DNA of 11,536 nt from a bacterium. GTDB taxonomy: Bacteria > Spirochaetota > Spirochaetia > JABEVK01. This document shows positions 5,359 through 11,536 of this stretch, piece by piece (position 1 is the first letter of the stretch; each line of letters starts with the position of its first letter). The DNA lies in contig JAJXVP010000071.1 of NCBI GenBank assembly GCA_021782055.1, positions 1-11,536 of the forward strand, given 5' to 3'. The position numbers and the translations under genes are program-made. The notes under the pieces were generated by a model. That model saw only the letters and a program-made list of their open reading frames with translations, ran no database searches and was not told where the DNA came from.

Positions 5359-6957
5359 ATGAAAAATCTGTTTCGCGTGTTCGCTGTCGGACTCGCTATC
5401 ATTGCTTCGGGGTGTACGTCACCTACCAGTAGTAGTACGTCCTCAAGCCCTACCCTAAGTAGCGTTGTGATTAGCGGTACAAACACTGTTGTCGCAGGAA
5501 GCACGGTTAATTTAGTGTTAACGGCGACCTACTCTGACAACTCAACGAAAGTCGTCACGACCTCCGCTACCTGGTCAAGTGACACAACTGCCGTTGCCAC
5601 GGTTGGTGCTTCGACGGGTGTTGTTACCGGGGTATCGGCTGGAACAGCAAACATTAGCGCCACGTATAGCGGTAAGACCGCAACTGCTTTTGCTGTAACG
5701 GTTAGCTCAGCTACCCCCACGGTCAGTGCTCCGACAACCTTGTTCTCGGACAGCACCTTAACCTGGTCCGCTACACCGACCAACCAACTTATTTCATTAC
5801 AAGATATGGGCGGGAATGGTAGCGCCACCTTGGCAACCTCAACCCTACCGGCGACCGGAACCTTTAACTCGTACCCTGGGTATTGGGATGGTGGCATTGG
5901 TTGGGCCATGAAACCAACAGCGGCTACTGGTTTCTATGATTTGAGCGGGGTTTCGGCTATTAAGTTCAAAATTAAGTCTTCGTCAATTTTACCCAGCCAA
6001 CTAGCGTTCTTTATTCAATGGCAAAGTGCTACAAGCGGTTCGGGAAACGAATACACTATTCCGCTACAGCACAGCAGTACAGTGACCGATGCATCAAACC
6101 TCTCGTCCTCTACCCAGGACTTGGGAATCACCAGCATCAGCAATTGGACCGAAGTCACCGTTCCTCTCTCGGACATCATGGATACCAGTACGTCAACCAC
6201 TGCCCCTTATACTGGTCAACCAACACGCTATGGCTTTAAAGCTGAACCTTTTTTTGCAACCAATAACGGTGACGGCAGTACTCACGTAGATACGCCCTTC
6301 GCGATCAAATGGTACGGCTCAAAAGGAACAAGCCCCAATAGTGGTCCCCTAACAGCGGGTGCAAGTTACCAGATTGGCGACATCCAATTCCTTGACGCGT
6401 CGGGTAACAATGTTAACATTGCCAAGAATATTGCCTATGCTACGGTTCCCACCACGTTGCCCGCAGCCCCCACGCTTGCCTCCTCTAGTGTGATTGCCTT
6501 GTATAATAGCAGCAGTACCTACACTGATGTTGCGATGACCGATTGGCAAGCACCTTGGTCCAGTGCAGCGACGATGGTAACAACCACTGTCGCGGGAAAA
6601 ACCATCTATCAACTCAGTTTTAGCTCAGCCTCAGGGTACGATGGTGCCGACATCACCACACCTCAAAATATAACCAGCCTGACCAAACACCTGCACTTTG
6701 ATTATTGGACTCCCAACGGCGTTAGTCTCACGGTTAAGGTTGTCGATTTTGCTCCTAGCGGGGTTTATGACGCGGCCAACAATGTTTCAGTAACAGTGCC
6801 CCTGACCACGGTCACTCAAAACGGTTGGACCAGTGCAAACTTGGATGTAAGTGGTTTGACCGATACGAAATACATTGCTCAGCTAGTCTTTCAACCAGCA
6901 GCCTCCAATACAACTGCCACGCAGAATTTCTGGATCGACAACGTCTATTTCTATTAA
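5359..6957 (+). CDS. Lipoprotein: Big_2 stalk plus two CBM-like domains
   Basis: I place the start at 5359 (532 residues): AAAGGAGG ends 8 nt before it, but only 2 nt before an alternative in-frame ATG at 5353. Residues 1-18 form a signal peptide with lipobox ASGC (Cys19), followed by a Ser/Thr linker. Residues ~34-116 are a bacterial Ig-like group 2 domain (VVISGTNTVVAGSTVNL, TWSSDTTAVATV, GVVTGVSAGTANISATYSG). Residues ~127-350 form a beta-sandwich resembling CBM11/CIA30-like modules (YDLSGVSAIKFKIKS, WTEVTVPLSDI, YQIGDIQFLD). Residues ~375-532 form a second one (YTDVAMTDWQAPW, HLHFDYW, GWTSANLDVSGL, FWIDNVYF) of a kind found beside laminarinases. No catalytic motif is visible. I infer a surface glycan-binding protein that holds beta-1,3-glucan for the two hydrolases encoded downstream. 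Domain families need a profile search to confirm. Confidence 0.8.
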   Translation: MKNLFRVFAVGLAIIASGCTSPTSSSTSSSPTLSSVVISGTNTVVAGSTVNLVLTATYSDNSTKVVTTSATWSSDTTAVATVGASTGVVTGVSAGTANISATYSGKTATAFAVTVSSATPTVSAPTTLFSDSTLTWSATPTNQLISLQDMGGNGSATLATSTLPATGTFNSYPGYWDGGIGWAMKPTAATGFYDLSGVSAIKFKIKSSSILPSQLAFFIQWQSATSGSGNEYTIPLQHSSTVTDASNLSSSTQDLGITSISNWTEVTVPLSDIMDTSTSTTAPYTGQPTRYGFKAEPFFATNNGDGSTHVDTPFAIKWYGSKGTSPNSGPLTAGASYQIGDIQFLDASGNNVNIAKNIAYATVPTTLPAAPTLASSSVIALYNSSSTYTDVAMTDWQAPWSSAATMVTTTVAGKTIYQLSFSSASGYDGADITTPQNITSLTKHLHFDYWTPNGVSLTVKVVDFAPSGVYDAANNVSVTVPLTTVTQNGWTSANLDVSGLTDTKYIAQLVFQPAASNTTATQNFWIDNVYFY

Positions 6958-6974
6958 CCTTTAACCTTTTTTCT

Positions 6975-6994
6975 GTCTCCGCTTCGGCGGGGAC
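6975..6994 (+). promoter_or_regulatory. UUCG-capped hairpin between lipoprotein and GH17 genes
   Basis: GTCTCCGC (6975-6982) pairs with GCGGGGAC (6987-6994), eight pairs with one G-U, closed by the very stable TTCG loop. ATTTTCTT follows, a broken U-tract. It fills most of the 56-bp gap, just before the GH17 ribosome site GGAGG (7003-7007). It could be a leaky terminator lowering hydrolase expression relative to the binding protein, or an RNA-stability or processing element. Confidence 0.6.
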
Positions 6995-7013
6995 ATTTTC
7001 TTGGAGGATTCCT

Positions 7014-8945
7014 ATGAAACCAAACCCCTGGCAAATTTTAGCCGTCAGTCTCGCTTTTACTGCTGTTCTAACAGCATCCTGCTCGTCCCCCACTTCGGGA
7101 TCGACATCGACCTCGGGAACGCCAACCATACAAACCACCGGCGTAACTTTGCGTCCCTTACCTGCGGATTTTTTTACCCGTAAAGCCATCGCCTATGAAG
7201 GCTACCGGACCACTTCGGCACCAGGTTCAGGTTCTGGAGTCCCTACAGCGGCCAACATTGATCAAGATCTTACTCTTCTCAAAGATGCTGGATACGGGCT
7301 AATCAGACTGTTCAGCAGTAATACAGACGGGCAAGCTGCTTTAATTCTTCAAGAGATCCAAAATCTAGGATACGATATTAAAGTTCAATTAGGTATTTGG
7401 ATCAGCGGTCCGAAAGCAACCTATGATACAGTTAATCAAGTGGAAATTGCCGAAGGGATCAAGCTCGCCAACCAATACCCCACCATCGTGGAAGGTGTCA
7501 GCGTCGGCAACGAAACTATGGTCAGCTGGAGCGGCCTGAAAGTGCCCGTCGCCGATATGGTGAGTTACATACAGCAGGTCAGGAACGCCATAGCGCAACC
7601 CGTGACCACTGACGACAACTGGGCTTTTTATGCTGACAGTAACGGCTCTACCAATGCGGGACCGGGGACAGGTAGTTATTCTACAGACTTGATCCTTGCT
7701 CAAATTGACTATATTTCGATGCACAGCTATGCCTTTTCTGACGCTAATTACAACCTTTTTGATTGGCAACAAACTTCTGCTAGTGACGTACCAGGAGCGA
7801 CGACGCCGTCACCCCGCGCCACGGCGATGATGAACGCTGCCTTTGCTGACGAGCAGGCAAACTTCGGCGCCGTACAAAGCTATGCAACAAGCCAGGGTTT
7901 TGGAAAGCTTCCGATCATCATTGGCGAGACCGGCTGGAAGGCTAAAGCCACCAACTCCTCTGCCGCGGCTGAAGCCAGCATGGCCCATCCTGTTAACCAA
8001 AAAATGTTCCTCTCCTTGCTTAGCTCCTGGACCAACGGTCCAAAGAATATCTTTTATTTTGAAGCCTTTGACGAACCCTGGAAGGGTGCTGATGATGGCT
8101 GGGGTCTATTCGATGTTAACCGTTATGCGCGGTATACTCTCTACTCAACTTTCCCCTCTGCAACAACTCAAACTGTAACAAATAATGGAACGAGTGAAAC
8201 CATAACTATTCCGGGGAACGAAAGTCTGCCTCCTGCCAATTTGACCTATACTGATGCCAATGCTCTCTGTTACACAACGAGCGTTGTTAACCCGCAGATT
8301 ACGACACCAACCTACTTGGTCTATGCCGACACGATGGCGACGAGTTCCACCATCTCGATTCCTACGCCTTTGACAGCATGGTATGGATGGAACAACCCAG
8401 CCACGGCAACCGGTTCCGAAAAAACAATCAGTGGAACCGACACAGCCTACGAAGGAACCAAGTATTACGAAATTCAGCCCTCTCCCGGTGTCAACTCACC
8501 GCCATGGGGTTGGGGATACTTTATTACGCTGGTCAATTCCAGCAACCAGGCTAAGTATGCCGACAACCTGAGCAGTTTCGCCAATGGCCATCTTGACTTC
8601 GCTATTAGAACAACCTACAAAGGCAAAATCCGCGTCGGGTTCTCGACAGGTTTTGCTTCCGAAAACACGCAAACTGACGTATACTTAACCGTGGATCCAG
8701 CAAACAACGCCTATGGGTACGCGAATGATGGGGCTTGGCATTATGTGAGCATTCCCATTAGTGTGATATCCGCTAATGCGACTCCGTCCTATGGAATGCC
8801 CAACACGGCGACCCTCAATCTGGGTCAAGTTGCCCAACCCTTTGTTATTAACGACCTGTACGCGATCACGGGGAACTCGGCATCGACAAACTCTACGCCC
8901 AATCCAGTAATCGATGTAGACGACATTTCCTGGACGCAGAATTAA
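7014..8945 (+). CDS. GH17 beta-1,3-glucanase lipoprotein with C-terminal CBM-like domain
   Basis: The protein has 643 residues. The ATG at 7014 has GGAGG 6 nt upstream and opens a lipoprotein signal peptide (LTASC, Cys23). The open frame extends upstream to 6825, but that would overlap the previous gene without a ribosome site. Residues ~46-382 match glycoside hydrolase family 17, a TIM barrel cutting beta-1,3-glucan with retention. Key motifs are SVGNET (acid/base Glu167), PIIIGETGW (nucleophile Glu305) and FYFEAFDEPWK (residues 347-357). Residues ~432-643 form a beta-sandwich with WYGWNN, PPWGWGYF, AIRTTYKGKIRVGFS and a closing VIDVDDISW, probably a glucan-binding module. Lipid anchoring places it at the cell envelope, likely outside. 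It may act as an endo-glucanase or as a glucan-trimming or transglycosylating enzyme, since bacterial GH17 members do both. Confidence 0.88.
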   Translation: MKPNPWQILAVSLAFTAVLTASCSSPTSGSTSTSGTPTIQTTGVTLRPLPADFFTRKAIAYEGYRTTSAPGSGSGVPTAANIDQDLTLLKDAGYGLIRLFSSNTDGQAALILQEIQNLGYDIKVQLGIWISGPKATYDTVNQVEIAEGIKLANQYPTIVEGVSVGNETMVSWSGLKVPVADMVSYIQQVRNAIAQPVTTDDNWAFYADSNGSTNAGPGTGSYSTDLILAQIDYISMHSYAFSDANYNLFDWQQTSASDVPGATTPSPRATAMMNAAFADEQANFGAVQSYATSQGFGKLPIIIGETGWKAKATNSSAAAEASMAHPVNQKMFLSLLSSWTNGPKNIFYFEAFDEPWKGADDGWGLFDVNRYARYTLYSTFPSATTQTVTNNGTSETITIPGNESLPPANLTYTDANALCYTTSVVNPQITTPTYLVYADTMATSSTISIPTPLTAWYGWNNPATATGSEKTISGTDTAYEGTKYYEIQPSPGVNSPPWGWGYFITLVNSSNQAKYADNLSSFANGHLDFAIRTTYKGKIRVGFSTGFASENTQTDVYLTVDPANNAYGYANDGAWHYVSIPISVISANATPSYGMPNTATLNLGQVAQPFVINDLYAITGNSASTNSTPNPVIDVDDISWTQN

Positions 8946-8956
8946 AGGAGACTGGT

Positions 8957-10084
8957 ATGGGACGAGGTACTTCTAAAGCTTTTTCTTTTCAAATGTTTGC
9001 CTTAACACTACTTTTGGTTTTAGGGTGTACCTCTCCCACGAGTACGACAAAAACGCCGACAGGGGTTCAGCTTTCCCCTTCTACCCTTACCGTTAGCACG
9101 GGGTCGACTAATACTCTGGCTTTGCTTGAGACTTTCTCAGACGGAAGTAGTGTTGCCGTGACAACCACTCAATGGACAAGTGCAGACCCTGCGGTTGCCA
9201 CGGTTTCGAATGGGGTGGTCACGGGAATAGCTTCGGGAAAGTCGCTAATCACAGCAACCTATAATGCCTTTTCGGCCACTGCGTCTGTGACCGTTGTAGA
9301 CTTATCGTCTACCGGCGACCCTTGGTACGGCGGCACCCTCAAATTCGATGATGAGTTTAACGGTTCGACGATTAATCCTGCCAACTGGACCTACGATTTA
9401 GGGGGAGGCGGCTGGGGCAACAACGAACTTGAAACCTACACGACCGCCAATGCTTCGATTCAAACCGTACCCGACGGCAATTCCACCGCTTCGTGCCTCG
9501 TGATCACAGCCCAAAAAGATTCCTCGGGGAACTGGACGTCCTCGCGTCTTTTGACCAAAGGCCTTCAAAGTTTTACCTACGGTAAAGTCGAAGCTCGGAT
9601 GAAGCTCCCCTATGGCAACGGGATGTGGCCCGCTTTTTGGATGCTGGGATCCAATCTTGATACCGTTGGTTGGCCAGCCTGTGGCGAAACCGACATCATG
9701 GAGATGATTGGAGGCTCCGGAACCTCCGCGACTTCGGGAGCTTCGCTGAGCGACTCCAAGGTCTACGGCACCATTCACTGGCTGAATAATGGCAACAGCC
9801 TGGCCGCCAGCTACCAACCCGAACAGTACACGCTCAGCTCAGGAAAGTTCGCCGATGCCTTTCATACCTTCGGTGTCATCTGGACGTCAACAAGTATCAC
9901 CTACTACATCGATGGGGTGCCCACAGGGTCGGTAACCCCCGATGCCACGACGGGAACAACCTTTCAACAACCGTTCTTTTTGATCCTGAACCTGGCGGTT
10001 GGAGGGACGTGGCCGGGGAATCCTACCTCGACCACGGTTTCTCCGCAAACGTTAGAGGTCGATTGGGTCCGGGTTTACCAATAA
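8957..10084 (+). CDS. GH16 laminarinase (endo-beta-1,3-glucanase) lipoprotein with Big_2 domain
   Basis: The protein has 375 residues. The start is 11 bp after the GH17 stop, and AAGGAG (8945-8950) overlaps that stop, so translation is probably coupled. Residues 1-23 are a signal peptide with lipobox LVLGC (Cys24). Residues ~36-113 are a Big_2 Ig-like stalk (TLTVSTGSTNTL, TSADPAVATVSNGVVTGIASG). Residues ~123-375 are a GH16 jelly-roll of laminarinase type: FDDEFNGSTINPANWTYD, GWGNNELETYT, FTYGKVEARMKLP, MWPAFWMLG, the catalytic GETDIMEM (Glu244, Asp246, Glu249), GTIHW, FHTFGVIWT and the closing VDWVRVYQ. The domain is complete and the full ExDxxE motif is present, so activity is expected. It should cut internal beta-1,3 bonds in laminarin-like glucan at the cell surface, giving ends and oligosaccharides for the GH17 partner. 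Confidence 0.93.
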   Translation: MGRGTSKAFSFQMFALTLLLVLGCTSPTSTTKTPTGVQLSPSTLTVSTGSTNTLALLETFSDGSSVAVTTTQWTSADPAVATVSNGVVTGIASGKSLITATYNAFSATASVTVVDLSSTGDPWYGGTLKFDDEFNGSTINPANWTYDLGGGGWGNNELETYTTANASIQTVPDGNSTASCLVITAQKDSSGNWTSSRLLTKGLQSFTYGKVEARMKLPYGNGMWPAFWMLGSNLDTVGWPACGETDIMEMIGGSGTSATSGASLSDSKVYGTIHWLNNGNSLAASYQPEQYTLSSGKFADAFHTFGVIWTSTSITYYIDGVPTGSVTPDATTGTTFQQPFFLILNLAVGGTWPGNPTSTTVSPQTLEVDWVRVYQ

Positions 10085-10094
10085 GTCCCCAGAG

Positions 10095-11536
10095 TTAGAT
10101 CCAACGGCCTGCATGCCGAGTCTTCCACTGTCCGGCATGCTCCACCGACAAGCAGGCCCAACCACCCTCGTACCATTGTGCCGCTTCGGGATGAGCCTTG
10201 AGGATGGCGTCAACCTTTTCCCAAGGGGCCGTTACCAAAACCGACAAGCGTAGGGGTTCATGGTAGGCCACCCCACCCCAAGCCACCGATTGTTCAGGAA
10301 GCCCCACCTTGAGGTCGCCCCCCAAACCTTCCACGACCCCTAAATCTCCTATCCGAGAATGGAGGAGCTTATTCCCCGCCCCATAGTACTGTGGCGCCGT
10401 TGTTGAGGCAAAATATTGCAGGTTAATCCACGAAGCCACAATCGCCGGGGCTGTCAAAATCAGCTCAAGGATTTTTCCGTCATCACGATCCGGGTCATAC
10501 GAATGAAGAAAAACCTTTCCCTCGCCATTCACTTTTCTGGTCCACGAGGCTGGCACAGCTATGAGGGCAACGTTCCCCGCTAAAGCTGGCTCGGGTCGCG
10601 TCTGAGCCTCATCACGAGAGCGTTTGCTCGCGCTTCCCGACAGAAACGAAAACCTCTCTTGTTTTTCTCGCTGAGTGGCTCTTTGCGCTTTTTCCCAGCT
10701 GGATCGCAACGCTTGTTCCCAGTCAGTCAATTGGGGGTTGCGCTCGGACACAAAGGTAAAGGTATCCGAGGTTGTATTATGCACGGCCGCCGCAAACAGT
10801 GTCGTTTCAGGAATCTGTACCCCTTGTTGAGCCAACGCGGAACGGGTTTGAACGTCGTTCAGAAGCGCCGCCGCCAGCCGCGCACTTGCGTGACCACTCT
10901 TGCCTCCACAGGCACCGCAATCCAAAGAGGCCGCGTGGGGATTATTGACACTCGCACTTTCATGACCGACAAAAATCATCAAAGGAGTCCAACGACCCAA
11001 CCACCCCAAGTTGGTTAGTAGCGAGAGGGCAAGAGGTGCTTTCTCTGCTTGGGGGATCGCTCTGATCGCGTCTTCCAACCCCCCATAGTTTGCAACTGAA
11101 GGATGATAAGCCCCAGAAAAGCGAGCGAGCTTTGGGATGGCACTCCAGCCGGTTACTTCAACGAGTGGAAAGTTAGGGGTCCCTGAAACAATCAGCTTCG
11201 AGGCCCGGGGCCGGCGCGTTTTTCCTTTCAAGTGAAGCTGTGGTACTAAGAGCACTGGCAAAAGTGACTCATGCCCTTCCTCGCCTTCCCAACTGGCAGG
11301 GATTCCAAAAAAGCCTGCAAAGCCGTCGGTCGCCACCCTTGGTTCAAAGGCTTCCCAATGTCGACGGTACACTTCAGAACGCACATCGATACAAAAGGCA
11401 GCTCGAACTTGGGCTTGTGCCCGATCCTCGGGGTTTATTCTCGCCTCCGAAAGCTGAGCCTGAAGCTTCTTTCGTGTCCTTTCCTCGCGTTGTTGTAAGG
11501 CTACAAGTCTTTGGGAAAACGGCTCGGGTGCACTTT
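10095..11536 (-). CDS. dabA: DabA inorganic-carbon transporter subunit (5' end off window)
   Basis: The frame is open from the right edge to the stop at 10095-10097, giving 479 residues of C-terminal sequence. The apparent GTG start at 11384 is not the real one, because the frame continues upstream through FCIDVRSEVYRR (Cys codon 11391-11393, Asp 11385-11387). That is the first half of the beta-carbonic-anhydrase-like zinc site of DabA (DUF2309/UPF0753). The second half is VGHESASVNNPHAASLDCGACGG, with His at 10962-10964 and Cys 15 residues later at 10917-10919, matching the family spacing. All four site residues are therefore present. DabA partners with the NuoL-like membrane protein DabB to drive energy-coupled uptake or hydration of CO2/bicarbonate. 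No dabB is visible; if adjacent it lies beyond 11536. The gene converges on the glucanase cluster with 10 bp between stops. Confidence 0.93.
   Translation of the reverse strand, partial: SAPEPFSQRLVALQQREERTRKKLQAQLSEARINPEDRAQAQVRAAFCIDVRSEVYRRHWEAFEPRVATDGFAGFFGIPASWEGEEGHESLLPVLLVPQLHLKGKTRRPRASKLIVSGTPNFPLVEVTGWSAIPKLARFSGAYHPSVANYGGLEDAIRAIPQAEKAPLALSLLTNLGWLGRWTPLMIFVGHESASVNNPHAASLDCGACGGKSGHASARLAAALLNDVQTRSALAQQGVQIPETTLFAAAVHNTTSDTFTFVSERNPQLTDWEQALRSSWEKAQRATQREKQERFSFLSGSASKRSRDEAQTRPEPALAGNVALIAVPASWTRKVNGEGKVFLHSYDPDRDDGKILELILTAPAIVASWINLQYFASTTAPQYYGAGNKLLHSRIGDLGVVEGLGGDLKVGLPEQSVAWGGVAYHEPLRLSVLVTAPWEKVDAILKAHPEAAQWYEGGWACLSVEHAGQWKTRHAGRWI
10111..10140. repeat. 8-bp inverted repeat at the convergent gene ends
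   Basis: GCATGCCG (10111-10118) and CGGCATGC (10133-10140) are exact inverted copies with a 14-nt spacer. They lie just past the GH16 stop, inside the end of dabA, where they encode two HAG triplets (HAGQW and HAGRW). No U-tract follows on either strand. It could help end the glucanase transcript, or be only a by-product of the repeated codons. Confidence 0.4.

Noticed and set aside
6825..7013. Upstream extension of the GH17 open frame
   Set aside because: It overlaps the previous lipoprotein by more than 130 bp, has no ribosome site and would bury the clear lipoprotein signal peptide that starts at 7014.
9398..9817. Minus-strand 139-codon ORF inside the GH16 gene
   Set aside because: It is antisense to the conserved catalytic domain, has no ribosome site, and its sequence mirrors GH16 motifs only.
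10111..10140. Bidirectional terminator between GH16 and dabA
   Set aside because: The inverted repeat has no T-run on either side and is explained by two HAG codon triplets at the DabA C-terminus, so it is listed only as a repeat.

Overview
This window looks like part of a spirochaete chromosome. The best clues are a stand-alone DbpA-type RNA-binding protein with a helical N-terminus, an OmpA-like protein whose peptidoglycan pocket lacks the usual DAP-contacting aspartate (spirochaete peptidoglycan carries ornithine instead of DAP), and many lipoproteins with relaxed lipoboxes. This assignment is inference from protein character, not from a marker gene. I see no tRNA, rRNA, CRISPR array, transposase or integrase.

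Left part (1-3879). On the minus strand lies the 5' portion of a long modular surface lipoprotein: a signal peptide, four ~100-residue modules joined by Pro/Ser/Thr linkers, then an InlB/Listeria-Bacteroides-type repeat. It runs off the left edge. Behind it, also on the minus strand, is an OmpA-family envelope protein. Transcribed divergently is the DbpA-domain RNA-binding protein, with a good sigma70-type promoter in front and an intrinsic terminator behind.

Central part (about 4060-10084). A plus-strand cluster appears dedicated to beta-1,3-glucan (laminarin-like) breakdown at the cell surface. In order it holds a secreted CBM9-like protein, an unrecognised 158-codon ORF, a lipoprotein with a Big_2 stalk and two CBM-like beta-sandwich domains, a GH17 lipoprotein with its own C-terminal CBM-like domain, and a lipoprotein with a Big_2 stalk and a GH16 laminarinase domain. 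Catalytic residues of both hydrolases are intact. The tight spacing (8-bp overlap, 14, 56 and 11 bp) suggests one transcription unit. A promoter-like sequence with a perfect 7-bp inverted repeat over its -10 region precedes the cluster. A 9-bp motif, GTATACGTA, occurs three times in its first 1.1 kb. A UUCG-capped hairpin separates the non-catalytic lipoprotein from the two hydrolases. No regulator or sugar transporter is inside the window.

Right part (10095-11536). Convergent with the glucanases, and only 10 bp away, is the C-terminal ~480 codons of DabA, the carbonic-anhydrase-like subunit of the DAB inorganic-carbon accumulation complex. Both halves of its zinc site are visible. Its start and any dabB partner lie beyond the right edge.

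The most unusual items are the compact GH17/GH16 all-lipoprotein glucanase cluster with its possible operator elements, the repeat-built lipoprotein at the left edge, the altered OmpA pocket and the presence of dabA.
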